Positions 43,460 through 54,447 of a stretch of DNA of 64,000 nt are shown here, piece by piece (within the stretch, counting starts at the first letter, position 1; each line of letters starts with the position of its first letter). The stretch comes from Hemerocallis citrina (Eukaryota > Streptophyta > Magnoliopsida > Asparagales > Asphodelaceae), in the NCBI GenBank assembly GCA_017893485.1, contig JACEHZ010000198.1:992001-1056000 (forward strand). Direction: 5' to 3'. A program made the position numbers and the translations under genes. The notes under the pieces were generated by a model. The model did not search any database. It had not been told where the DNA came from and was given only the letters and a program-made list of their open reading frames with translations.

Positions 43460-45496
43460 ATGGGCCTTTCTTGGACTGAGGTTGTCAAAAAAAAAAACAA
43501 CAACAACAAAATAATGACGTTATTTTCTCAGGGCCCATCCAATTCTCTTAGCGGTCAGCCCAGTAAACGGAATGTTCTGGGTCGAGGGATTTCGTCTTCT
43601 TACCGCCCTTTCTCCCATACCCCTCTTTCTCATTCGAAAAACACATCCTCTTCGTCTCCTTCTCTGGCTCCAGTTTGCTTTTGTTGTCTCCAACCGGGGC
43701 ACGTTAGGGCCTTCTGTTTGGACAACATGAAGTGTTTATTTTGTCTTAAAGACGGCCACTCTCGTAACCGTTGTTTTTTGCTTCAAAAAATTTTGGGTCT
43801 TTCTCTGGGCGTGCCCATTTTCGATCAGGTATTGGCAGCACTTGATTTTCCCTCTCTGCAAACCAAGCTTGCTGACTCTCTTGCTCGTAAGCCCAAGAGG
43901 GCGAAAGTGTCCTCTGATTCTCCTCTCCTCCCCACGCCTCCAGTTGCTCAACTTTTAACCGGTGCGGAGAGACTCACCCCCAATGTTCCATCTCAACATC
44001 TGGTTAAGGTGAACAAGCCACAAATCACCGTAGTGTTCATTCCCTCTGTGGAGCTTTCAGACGGACTTAGAATGTTTGAATGCTATGGTGCGGTTTCTTT
44101 CTCTGGAGGATCGGTTTCTAACAAGACTCTTGATTCCTTTCTGTGCAATTCCTTTAATGTCCAAGATTGGGGGTGGGCGATTAACACTTGTTCTAACAGG
44201 GAAGTGGTGATTCACTGCCCCTCCGTCCAAATTCTGGAAGAGCTCATCGCCATCACCTCACTATCGATCGGTGATATAAAGATTTCTATTCGTAAATGGG
44301 GTCATAGGGGTCTTCCTCTCCCCTCCCTGGTTCAATCCCCTGTGCATGTGACTTTAATTGGTCTCCTGCCTTTCTGTGATTCTCACCGACTGGTAGCGGA
44401 CATGTCCAAATGTGTGGGTGAGCTTTGCCGCATTTCTTCTTCTTCGATGTTGGCATCTAGATGTCTGCAGGTTGATGCCGATTTCTACTGTCCTGATAAG
44501 GAAGAGAGGGTTGAAGCTTACTCTCTTAGAGATAATTCCTCATCCTTCGATATTTCAGTCATATATCAAAATGGGGCTAAGAGGGGACCCAATCCTGCTC
44601 GTTCAGCGATCGAAACTCCTAAGCCCTTTGCGGCAGTCTCTCCTTCTCCTAGTTCTTTCGCTGTTGGATCTTCTTTTCAGCTGAAGGCCCCTTCTTCTAG
44701 GTGGAGGACGGCTAACAAAGCACCCACTAAAAAGTTCTTCCCAGCCAAACGCAGTGGCTTTATCTCTCCATCTAAAAATAAAATTTTGCCGTCGAAAGCG
44801 CCTTATCTGGTCTGGATCAATCCAGACTTAGATGCATCGAAGCTCTCTTCCTCGCACCATGTTGGAGATTTAGAGCCTCCGCCGAAACTGTCGACCTCCC
44901 ATCCGTCGAAGCTCCACCCTGTTCTTAACCCAGATGAAGCCATTGCTCCTCCCTCCACTCCAGTGGTGGCCTCTTTGGTTAAGGGTGATGATAAGTGGCC
45001 GGTTTGGGAGGTGAATCCGCATTTTTCCTCAAATTGGGACAAGTTCACGAGCTCGGTGCATGGTTCTCCTTCTACTTTCAAATCCAAACTTGTTTCTACT
45101 AAAGGCTTCTCTTCATCCTCTCCGACTGTTGGGGATTGGACCGAGCAAGACGATCTGTTGGGTGATGAAGTGGTCGATCTGGACAAGGCCAATCTCAAGC
45201 ATCAGGTATTTTGTTCTTTTCACACTGTGAGTATTATATTTGCTTCATCGCATGTTTTTCAGTTTAACTGTAATTACTTGCTTCGATTTTGTTGGGTTGT
45301 TTTCTCATTTTTCTCGGCTAGCTATTGTCTGGAGTTTTGCCTTGCTTCTTATTATCGCTCTAACTCACATCTGTGGCCCTTGACTTCGATTCCGACGGGT
45401 ATATACCCACTCAATCGAAGTCGAAAGTCGAGGTTCTCTCTTTTCCCTCCTACTCTACCTGTTCTTACTTCCCCCTTACCCCCGCTTTCTCCTTGA
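43460..45496 (+). CDS. LINE ORF1 (zinc-knuckle nucleic-acid-binding protein)
   Basis: ATG at 43460 (MGLSWTEVVKKK) opens a frame to TGA at 45496 without interruption. Two CCHC-like knuckles follow one another (CFCCLQPGHVRAFC and CLFCLKDGHSRNRCF, about residues 70-110). A fold related to plant L1 ORF1 follows, then a long Ser/Pro-rich, basic tail. ORF1 proteins coat LINE RNA. The last part, after about 45205, looks like untranslated sequence (GCATCAG/GTATTTTG), so the natural end may differ. It is surprisingly open compared with the broken ORF2. Confidence 0.75.
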   Translation: MGLSWTEVVKKKNNNNKIMTLFSQGPSNSLSGQPSKRNVLGRGISSSYRPFSHTPLSHSKNTSSSSPSLAPVCFCCLQPGHVRAFCLDNMKCLFCLKDGHSRNRCFLLQKILGLSLGVPIFDQVLAALDFPSLQTKLADSLARKPKRAKVSSDSPLLPTPPVAQLLTGAERLTPNVPSQHLVKVNKPQITVVFIPSVELSDGLRMFECYGAVSFSGGSVSNKTLDSFLCNSFNVQDWGWAINTCSNREVVIHCPSVQILEELIAITSLSIGDIKISIRKWGHRGLPLPSLVQSPVHVTLIGLLPFCDSHRLVADMSKCVGELCRISSSSMLASRCLQVDADFYCPDKEERVEAYSLRDNSSSFDISVIYQNGAKRGPNPARSAIETPKPFAAVSPSPSSFAVGSSFQLKAPSSRWRTANKAPTKKFFPAKRSGFISPSKNKILPSKAPYLVWINPDLDASKLSSSHHVGDLEPPPKLSTSHPSKLHPVLNPDEAIAPPSTPVVASLVKGDDKWPVWEVNPHFSSNWDKFTSSVHGSPSTFKSKLVSTKGFSSSSPTVGDWTEQDDLLGDEVVDLDKANLKHQVFCSFHTVSIIFASSHVFQFNCNYLLRFCWVVFSFFSASYCLEFCLASYYRSNSHLWPLTSIPTGIYPLNRSRKSRFSLFPPTLPVLTSPLPPLSP

Positions 45497-45926
45497 GGTC
45501 AGAGTAGCAGTATGCATCTGAATTTGTCTCCTTCATTCTCAGTCGCTAGCTCTATTTGCTCGTCGCAACTTATTTGTGTTGGACTTCCTAGGAGTCAGCA
45601 GTCTAATTCTTTGCATAAATTACCCTTCGCAGTTATCCGTTCCAGTGCTCGTATTCGAGCTAAAATAACTACGGGAACCTCGTGAGATGGGCAAGTCTCA
45701 CCGGCTACTCAATACGGCAAGGCTGAGCACTTCTCCCCCTACTCCTCTATGTCTGGTATTGATCCTCTAGGATCCATCTATCAGCTTCAGTTCGAGTCGT
45801 TATCTAATCTTGAGATACTGAGCATTTCTGTGGCTATAGGGTTTCTGCCTAATTTGGACAATCCCGCGGTCTTTGATCCTATTCGAAGCCATGAATTTTC
45901 TAGAGCTTTTGAGAATAAGGGTTTTA
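45497..45926 (+). other. LINE inter-ORF region
   Basis: About 430 bp between ORF1 and ORF2 without recognisable coding content. Its last part resembles the start of the truncated LINE at 55750 (both have TGTCTGG). Confidence 0.5.
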
Positions 45927-48900
45927 ATGATTAGTATATCTTGGAACATTTGGGGCTTAGGGAGCAAGTTTAAGCAACAAGATGTGTTCCAACTGATTTC
46001 CTCCTCCCATTGTGATTTGATTTCCATCCAAGAATCTAAACTTCATTCCCCATTCCCATCCATCCTTCGTTCGATCAGAGGATCTCTTATTACCAATTGG
46101 ATTTCTCTTGACACCATCGGATCAAGAGGTGGGATCCTATTTGGTTTTAAAGATGATCGATTCTCTCTCATCTCGTTTCGTAGATTAACTTTCTTTCTCG
46201 TGGTTAGTCTTCACTGGGTTGAATTTAATTGTCAACTCACTGTGATCTCGGTTTACGGGCCTTCTTCCGCTGACTGTCGAGAAGAGTTCTGGAACGAATT
46301 TACATCTTTTCGAAACTCGATTCAAGGTTTTTGGATTTTCTGTGGTGATTTCAATGTCACCAGATTCTCCTGTGAAAGATCAGGGATCGCTTTGACCTCT
46401 TCAGCTTCTTCCCGTTTTAATGATTGCATCAGTTCCCTTCAATTAATTGAGATCCCTACCAACGGTAGAGCTTTTACCTGGTCTGACATTAGGTTGACTC
46501 CAAACATGGCTAAGCTTGATCGTTTTCTTGTTTCTTTTGATTGGATTAACTTTTTTCATAGCTCCATTGCGTCAGACTTGCATAATCCGTCGTCAGACCA
46601 TGTGCCTATCTCTTTGTTCTCCAACTATAATTTCTCTAGACCATTCAAATTCCGTTTCGAAAAATTCTGGTTGCAAGATCAAATTTTCGTTAACCTTATT
46701 ACTGAGTGCCTCTCAGGGATCTTAGGATCTTCTGGTCTAGGTCGTATCCTTCTTAAGCTTCATGCTATCAAGTATGGATGTAAGATTTGGCATAAAGAGA
46801 GACTCGCCAATGCAAACTTTCTCAAAAAATGTTCTTCTTTCTTCCATTGACTCCATCGATAAACTCGAGGAGCTTGGGCCCATTTCGGATGCTCTTCGCT
46901 CTGAAAGTGCATCATGTAAGAGAGATTATGCGTCCCTTCTGCATAACGACCACATTAAATGGGTCCAGAGGGCTAAGTTTCGTTGGCTTGAGGAGGGTGA
47001 AGGCAACACTTCTTTCTTCCACAATTTCGCTTCCCACCGACAATGATGCAACCGTATCTCGTCTATTATCGACAATGGAGTTGAATTGACTTCCGATTCT
47101 AATATCCATGCGACTTTCCTTAATTTTTTTAAAGACTTACTGGGAGCGTATAAACATTGTTCTATTCACTTAGACTGGATGCAATTATATGGCCAGCAAT
47201 CTCACGATCTGTCCTGTCTGGAAGATCCATTTTCTTTTGATGAGATTAAGTCAGCGGTATTCTCTTTAAAGAGTGATTCAGCCCCAGGACCGGATGGATT
47301 TCCAGCTTTTTTCTTCCAACGGTTATGGGACTATCTCAAAGATGACCTCCTCAAAATGTTCTCGAATCATCACCAAGGTTCTTTCTCTTTTGATAGGATC
47401 AATTACGCCCATATCGTTCTCATCCCTAAAATCTTGGGTGCCAATTCTGTTTCTAACTTTCATCCGATTAGCCTTCTCAACACGACTTTGAAGAACATTA
47501 TGAAAGTTCTTTTGTCCCGTCTTAGCGTGGTTATCTCTCCCATGATTGACCCAGCTCAATCGGGATTTATTAAAGATCGATTTATTCTTGATAGCGTGGC
47601 GTCGGCTCAAGAAATCATTTCTGATTAGATCAAATTCGGAGGGTATTCTTTTAAAATTAGATTTTCATAAAGCTTATGATACTGTGAGTTGGGATTTCCT
47701 TTTCGAAATCCTTCTTCACCGTGGTTTCGGTCCGGAATGGATTGCTTGGATTAAATCCAGTCTTTTCGCTAGTACCTCGTCCATTATTATTAATGGTACG
47801 GAATGACACAAATTTAAGTGCAAATGTGGCTTCCGTCAAGGTGATCCGATCTCCTTCCTCCTGTTCTCTCTTGTGGCTGATGTTTTCAGTAAGTTGCTTC
47901 GTAATGCCTGGGAGGCGGGTATTATTGACGGTCTTAGGGGCTCTCAAAGTTTTCATGGAGTGCTGAACCTCTAATAAGCTGATGATACTATTATTTTTGC
48001 CAAACCCAATGGGTACTCCTTACGTAACCTCAAGCTTCTTCTTTACTTATTTGAAAATGCATCTGGCTTATCGATCAACTTTCATAAATCTTCGGTTGTG
48101 TGGCTGGGAGGAGCCCCCAACTGTCAAGTCAAAATAGCTCAATTTTTCAACTGTGCTCCAGCCTCCTTTCCTATCCAATATCTGGGTATTCCTTTGAGAT
48201 GGGGGAAACTCCATAAATCGGATTGGATGCCGATGATCGAAAAAGTTGAATATAGACTTAACGTTTGGTCTGGAAAATAGCTGTCGCGTTGTGGTAGGCT
48301 TACCCTTATCAACTCTGTCATCTCCTCTATTCCTCTTTATATGATGTCCTTCTTTTATGTCCCGATTTGGGTTATCAAGAGGATTGATCAAATCCATAAG
48401 AACTTTTTCTGGTCTAGAGCAGATCATTATAGAGCTGGCTCACATCTTTGCAACTGGAAGTTGATTTGTTCCTCTAAAGAGGCTGGAGGCCTTGGGGTGC
48501 TTGACCTCAGGCATCAAAATTTAGCTCTCCTTGGTAAATGGTTATGGAGAATTCTGAAATACGATCATTTGCCCTGGGCTCGTCTTATCTCCCTTAAATA
48601 TTTTTCCCGTCGCAAGGTGTGGGAATTTCATCCCACCCTGTCTAGCAATTCCTCCCCATTTTGGAAGGGGGTTTGGAAGGCGGTGGGGCCCTTTCAATGC
48701 AGTATTTCCCATGTTTGTGCTAATGGTGCCAAGACCAAGTTTTGGGTCGACTTATGGCTCGGTAACATGAGGCTTGCTTCGGCATTCCCTTCTTTATTCC
48801 AACTGGCTTCCAATCCCGCTGCTACTGTAGTGGATTGTGTTACCATCCTCAATAATCAAAAATTCTGGTCTATTCATTTTAGTTGCGTTCTTCCGTCGTC

Positions 48901-49560
48901 GCTTGAACTTGAGCTTCAAGAGCTTTTCGTTATCCTTAATCTTTATTCCTGGCATCCCACGGATGATTTCAAATGGCGTTGGACCAGCTCCGGTAACTAA
49001 TCGGTTAAATCTTTCTACAAATTCCTTAATTTGGTGGTTCCCGTTCACCGCTTGCTAAGCCCTTATGGGGTAATTGCGCTCCCTTAAAAGTTAAGGTCCT
49101 TAGCTGGCTTGCCCTCAACAACAAACTCCTCACCGTTGAGGTTCTTAATAAGAGGAACCTGCCTTTTGGTCAATTATGTTCTTTATGCTCTTCTGCTCAT
49201 GAAGACGCCGACCACCTGTTTCTCCATTGCAACTTTACTCAACAATTGTGGATCATTAACACCCTTGCTTGGCAAGTCCCCCGCTATCCCCAATGATTTC
49301 TTCTCTTGCTGGAGGTCTCAAGACCTTAAGCGCGAGTTTCGTTATTCCTGGTTTCTATCCTTGATGGCGATCATATGGGTGATATGGGCGGAATGGAACA
49401 AACGCATTTTTACCCTTTCTTCTTCTCCTATCGATAACATTATCGATAAATTTTTATTCTTTACCAACTTTTGGCCTTCCATTTTATCGCACGATAAAGT
49501 CGAAGCTTTTCAATTAGGTCGCCTGGAGGAGATGACTACCATTTATCGTTCTACTAACAT
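45927..49560 (+). pseudogene. LINE ORF2 pseudogene (endonuclease, reverse transcriptase, zf-RVT)
   Basis: ATG at 45927 (MISISWNIWGLGS) starts an AP-endonuclease domain open to 46850 (SIQESK, WIFCGDFNVTRF, SSDHVPISLF). Then frameshifts and stops split the reverse transcriptase: 46762-47046, 47086-47628 (APGPDGFPAFFFQRLWD, NYAHIVLIPK) and later pieces. The catalytic YADD is destroyed: its codons follow two consecutive TAA (47972-47977). The C-terminal zf-RVT part is recognisable at 48341-49000 and 49109-49550. It cannot encode a working protein. Confidence 0.9.
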
Positions 49561-50768
49561 TCTTTCTTCGTATATCTATTTATTTTGTGGTTATAACCCG
49601 TTCTCCTTTTCTTTGCAGCATTGATATGCTGTTGTGGTGCGCTATTGCCATACCGACAAGTCTTTTGGGTCATTCTGGCTATGTTCTGCCTGATTTTCTT
49701 TACACTGGGCTCACTTACTCCTTTGGCTTGGTTTTATTCTGGCTCTATTTTGTTATGACCACTCTGTGTAGGCTTATGTTCTTGTTGTTATCTGGTATGG
49801 TTATGCTTTGTGCGGTGGACTTTGTTTTACTTTGGTTTGTATTTTGTGGCCAGCTTCTATGTTTTGAGCATGGTCTGTTCAGTTGACTTTACTCCTTCCT
49901 TTTTTTTGCTGTTGAGTTGTATTTTTGTTCTGGTGGTCGATGATTGCTAGTCTTGCCTGGGCCCTCAGTGGCAGCTATTTTTGCAGATTGTTAGCTTTGT
50001 GCAGGTATTCAGTACTGCTCTCATTCTAGGTTGGATCGCCAGTGATGGGTATTTTTGTTTCCTTTCTTTTATGATTACGTTCCTTTGGTGTTGTTTCTAG
50101 TTTGCGACCCCTCGGGCGATCTTTTTTGGGTCCATTTCTGTTCTGTTTCTATATTTCGGCCTCTCTGGACCTCAGCGTCGAGGTCTATTGAGCATTGGTC
50201 ACCACTGTGGTGGTTTCAGGCTTCTGTGTCTTGCTTCTTTGCTGTTGTCGTAGCTTTCTTGTTTGTTTGGTTTTCTTCAGGATTTTGCTCCTCCGTCTCT
50301 CTGTTACGTGGTGATCTTAGTGGCATTTTTCTTTGTCCACCCTTGTTTTGCGACTGATTCTTGCCCATTATTCAGCTGTCGGAGCATTTCTGTTTGTTCC
50401 GCTAGCTGGATGTTTTTGCGTCCTGTGTTCTCCAGGTTGGTTTCACATCTGGTTCGCGAGCTCCAGTGTGCTGGTTCTGCTTCGCAGTGTGAGCTTCTTC
50501 GGGCCCTAGCCTGTGTTTTGCCATGGGGTGCTTTCTTAGAGCCAGTGCTTCTATTGCCTTTGTTGTGGCCTGCAATCGGCGTCTGTCTTTGTCGTCTTTA
50601 GAGGCCCTAGCGGCAATATTCTCAATTGCTTCTGTATTTTTCTTTGGGCTGTGTTGTTTGTTTGTTGGTTGTTTTACTGCTAGTAAAATTTTATCTCTCG
50701 TTCTAATTACGTTTTATTATTTATCTATTTGGCTGGAATCTTACGATTTTATCCACGTTATCAAAAAA
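49561..50768 (+). other. LINE 3' UTR
   Basis: T/G-rich non-coding sequence of about 1.2 kb ending in TTATCAAAAAAAA before the TSD. The 3' UTR of the LINE at 59485-60503 has a similar composition and a related end (GGCTGGA). Confidence 0.7.
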
Positions 50769-50784
50769 AATAATCAGTGAATCC

Positions 50785-51061
50785 AAAAATAATAGTGAGA
50801 TCCAACTCGAATCTGACCTATTGCCACCCTTAGTTTACGCTGCTCCATTTTCCTTTCCTTCATCAGTTAATTATCAATAAAAGGTCGCGTTGATGTGTAC
50901 GGAAAGTATGTCTTGGTGTATCATGCTTCAGCCTATAGTTACGCGTATGACATCAGATAATTGTAAGGATAAATGTCGCAATCCAATACTCGACGCACCT
51001 CTACCCATATTGCCTTACTCTTGTCTTAGTGCAGTGCAAAAAAAGTGATCCTCGGATTCAA
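50785..51061. other. unique-looking spacer, nothing recognised
   Basis: Right flank of the LINE TSD. No ORF or repeat was recognised. Confidence 0.4.
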
Positions 51062-51560
51062 CTAAAGCTAGTATCGGGTCCTATCGGGTCGGGTCCTCCA
51101 CTATCCGGATTTGGACCTGGTACCTCATGAGTCCAAAAAAAGGACACAGATCCAGACTTGCAAGAACCGGGTTTGGGTCTGGATCCTGGTTTGGGTCCTA
51201 GTTAAAAAAAATATCCATCGGGTCCGGTAGCGGAGAATAAATATTTGAACTTAAGTATTTTTGCACCCGATACCTTACGGTTCCAATAATTTTTTGTACT
51301 TAAGTACATGAATAAATATTATATTTACACATTTATCTTCAACAATTACTTTTATATGTATATCCCTATAACCCTATTATTCAAATTCCATATTTTTGGG
51401 GGTATTTTTTAACGGGTCCGGGTCGGTTCTATTTTGAGCGGACCAGGGCCCGAACCCAGACCCGAAAGTGCATTGGGTCTTATTTTAGGACCCGGACTCG
51501 GACCCGTATAGATCGGGTCGGTTCCAGTACAATGTCGAGTCAGGATCGGGTCCGGGTATC
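51062..51560. repeat. GGGTC/GGACC-rich repeat
   Basis: Many copies of GGGTCC, GGGTCGG and GGACCCGG in both orientations surround a central AT-rich core. The arrangement is roughly palindromic, consistent with a MITE or foldback relic, but exact ends were not found. Confidence 0.5.
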
Positions 51561-51992
51561 TGGTAAATGTGACAGTGCTAGATTCAACCTCTCTCAAACA
51601 GAATCTACAGATCTTATCAATGCTTGGCTACCGTTTAACTAGATTTTCTCATGTCAGAATTGCATCGTCGAGGACCGACCAAAACAAAAGCCTAAGAGGC
51701 GCCTTTACTCGTTGTACAAGATTTGACCAAAATGGAGGACAGCCTCCAAAGTTCACGAGGATATAAAGGGTCTCAACATAGAAGATACCTCTATCATAAT
51801 TTTTTCGTACTGACCCACTTCAGAAAATATTTACCTAACTGAACACATCAGCATAAAACGATATTGGCAATAACGGTATATGTTATTTTGATACCGTTGT
51901 TGCAAATGGCAGCACCTGTAAAAAAAATTTGTTGCCGCTATTGGGAGTAACGACATCCTATATCTCGCATAAGTCAAAGAACTCCTAACAAC

Positions 51993-52851
51993 CTGTTTGG
52001 TTGGAGGGGAATGGAGGGGAGGGGAGAGATTTTTTTACATTTCTTGCTTGGTTCATTTTTTATGAGGGGAGGGGAGGGGAGGGGAGGGGAGGGGAATGGA
52101 GAGGAGCAAAATCCTTCCTGAGCCAATTTTAGCTCCCCTCCAATATTGGGGAAATTTGGAGGGGAGAGAAAGTGGGTCTAATTTTTTTTAAGTGATTGGA
52201 CTAAAATATCCTGAATAATATTGTGAAATACAAAATTACCCTTTTTAGATCTATAAATATTAATCTAAAAACTAAACCCTAATATCAAATGTCATTACAA
52301 ACACGCACCTCTATCTCCCCCAAAAACGGACACCTTCATCGTTTCAACTAGGGTTCAAATTTTTTTTAATTAGGTAAGCATTCTCTCCTTCTCAGATTTT
52401 GTTATCATGATGGTTACCTGTAATCATGGAGTTTTCTTAATCATCGTAATTTTTCTCATCCAAAGTTTTCTTAATCACGTAATTTTTCTTAATCACGTAA
52501 AATTGAATATTTTGTTGAGCTTGGTTTATATATTGGCCTTTTTTATTTTGTTAAGTATTTTAATTGAGACTAATTGTCTCTGCTTATAGTCTTGCATGTA
52601 TTATTTTGCTAAGTTAGGTTAACAAGAAGTACAATAAAGAATACCAAGTTAGAATTAGAAACAGTAATGCATATACTCCTAAAATGTAAAAGGGTATAAA
52701 AGTAATTTAATTATAAAATTCCTTCCCTCCTCATGTAAACTAAACAAGAAGATAATTATTTTTCCACCCCTTGTGAACTAAACAAGAAGATAATTATTTT
52801 CCCTCCCCTCCCTTTACCCCCCTCTCCCCTCCCCTCCTTTGAACCAAACAG
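51993..52851. mobile_element. MITE with CTGTTTGGTT ends and G-rich subterminal repeats
   Basis: Left end CTGTTTGGTTGGAGGGGAAT; the reverse complement of the right end is CTCTGTTTGGTTCAAAGGAG, both followed by GGGGAGGGGA repeats. This is an inverted-repeat element of about 860 bp. No clear target duplication was found. Open frames inside are short and unrecognised. It lies inside the Mutator-like element. Confidence 0.65.
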
Positions 52852-52881
52852 AGGAGAGAAAAAAATTGTAAGTGAAAATTG

Positions 52882-53478
52882 CTTATAACTGATGCCGTTA
52901 TTTCCAATAACGACATAATTAGCCTGATGCTGCTATTGGCAATAGCGGCATCAGTATAATCCACAGTCTTTACTCCAAATTGCACGGCATCAGTATAATC
53001 CACAGTCTTTACTCCAAATTTCGTGCAAGTGCATCAACTTCAAGCCCGATTTCATCATTCATGCAACCAGTACCTCTCAAAACTCAAAAGATGAAAGTTA
53101 TAGTGCTTTTTCTTAGTGTTCCATAGCATTTTAAATTGGAGTTCGGATGATAGAGTATACCCCGATTACGAAGAAATGTCGAAACTGTAACTGATTCTGG
53201 ATAGTTTCGACATCGCTATGTAATCTAGGTATAACTCTATCATCCGAACTCCGATTGAGATGATTCAAAATGCTATGGAACACCAAGAAAAAGATCTACA
53301 ACTTTCATGTTTTTAGTTTTGAGAGATACTGGCTACATCAAAGTCAAAATCGGAATTGAAGTTGATGCATCTGCACAAAACTTGGACTACATACTGTGGA
53401 TTATACTTATGCCAATTTTGCCAATAGCGGCATCATGCGAATTATGCCGTTATTGGAAATAGCGGCATCAGTTATAAG
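52882..53478. repeat. long palindrome of about 600 bp
   Basis: Left arm (TTATAACTGATGCCGTTATT onward) and right arm (ending GAAATAGCGGCATCAGTTATAA) are inverted copies of about 290 bp meeting near 53190. The left arm has an extra 42-bp tandem duplication (52943-53019, GGCATCAGTATAATCCACAG). GCCGTTATT / AATAGCGGC motifs are also in the Mutator TIRs, so the palindrome is probably part of that element. Confidence 0.85.
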
Positions 53479-53765
53479 ATTTTTTCTCTAACAACTTTTT
53501 CTTTAAGTCAGAGTTTCTAAGTGAATGCGCGATGTACTAAAGTCGTTACTTCCAATAGCGGCAATGGAAGAAAAAAATTACAGGTGCCGCTATTGGCCAC
53601 AACAGCATCAAAATAACATATATCATTATTGTCAATAGTGTTTTCTGCATTTCTGCTGACTGACGTGTCCAAAACTGGATCAGTTGGGTAAATATTTTCA
53701 AAAGCGGGTCAGTTTGGTTAATATTTCAAAAAGTTGGTCAGTGCAGAAAAAATTCCCTCTATCAT

Positions 53766-54183
53766 GGAGGACTCATCTCAGCCATCGAGGCCCCACACAT
53801 GGTATTGGATGAATTCTCATCTCATCAAATCTCGCCTGACGCAGAGCACTACTCGGGTCCCTAAAGTACAATGCCTCGTCTCCCACCGCACGCAATGACA
53901 GTTTCCAATGGCCTCACGTCGCCTGATATAGGTTCACAAAAAGGTCTTTCAAACAATGTTTGCCACACGATCCATCCCACCAAAACCTGGTTTGCTGTTA
54001 GTATCAAGAATGTACGCAGATCACTCACAAGAATGGTGAATAAGCACACATTTTTTAAGCAAACAGGGAGGCCTTTAAATAGGCTTTACAGGGAATATGA
54101 AAAACAAACTTGTGCAATCACGACTAACAAACCTAATCGTGATCTTAACAAACTAGGTAACAGTCAAATAACAAACTTTCTCC
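53766..54183. other. possible old gene or repeat relic, unrecognised
   Basis: GC content is moderate and open frames exist on both strands (53871-54308 plus, 54049-53861 minus), but no domain was recognised. The right frame also runs into the SINE, so it is not a gene. Confidence 0.35.
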
Positions 54184-54447
54184 TACAAACTAGGAGTTTT
54201 TTGATTATACTGGGTCTCCATCCTCCTCTACGGGTCAGACTAATCCCAGTCCTCGTGACAAGGCTCCCGACCTTTGGTCGGGTTGATGCGCCAGCCCATC
54301 AAGCATAGCGGTCACTGGCCACTCAGAGATATTTAATCCCCATCTATGGGAACCATAGGGTTCGAACCTGGGATCTTGGAGGAGCACACTCCAAGTCCCA
54401 TCGCTCTTACCACTAGGCCACTTGTTGTGGTTTACAAACTAGGAGTT
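54184..54447 (-). mobile_element. tRNA-derived SINE, 234 bp, 15-bp TSD
   Basis: TACAAACTAGGAGTT stands at 54184-54198 and 54433-54447. Between them, on the minus strand, is a pol III promoter: A box TGGCCTAGTGGTAAGAG near the 5' end (about 54422) and B box GGTTCGAACCC (about 54363). A tRNA-unrelated body and a short A-rich tail (TATAATCAAAA) at 54199 follow. The SINE body is 54199-54432. The exact plant SINE family was not identified. Confidence 0.9.

Larger units (their letters stand above)
32310..50784 (+). mobile_element. L1-type LINE, full-length-like, split by an Athila element
   Basis: The 16-bp repeat AATAATCAGTGAATCC is at 32310-32325 and 50769-50784, the right copy following a short A-run, so this is a target-primed insertion on the plus strand. 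The LINE body is 32326-32750 plus 42977-50768, about 8.2 kb. It has a C/T-rich 5' UTR, ORF1 with zinc knuckles, ORF2 with endonuclease and reverse transcriptase remnants, and a T-rich 3' UTR of about 1.2 kb. ORF2 is badly broken. The Athila element entered the 5' UTR later. Confidence 0.88.
51788..53765. mobile_element. Mutator-like element with long TIRs, nested insertions
   Basis: CCTCTATCAT is repeated at 51788-51797 and 53756-53765, a target duplication of 9-11 bp. The ends are inverted repeats starting AATTTTTTCGTACTGACC and, reverse-complemented on the right, AATTTTTTCTGCACTGACC. Similarity continues for about 150 bp through TATATGTTATTTTGAT and CACCTGTAA. The interior has no transposase; it contains a G-rich-ended MITE and a long palindrome. 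Confidence 0.78.

Noticed and set aside
49587..50780. Hydrophobic ORFs of 85-112 codons resembling membrane proteins
   Set aside because: T-rich LINE 3' UTR translates into Phe/Leu/Val/Cys-rich peptides; overlapping frames are open and there is no family resemblance.
52794..53003. Short ORFs in the palindrome
   Set aside because: They arise from repeated sequence in the palindrome arms and have no recognisable content.
54340..54432. Functional tRNA gene on the minus strand
   Set aside because: A and B boxes are present but no cloverleaf with paired acceptor stem was found, and a tRNA-unrelated body with A-rich tail and target duplication follows; it is a SINE.
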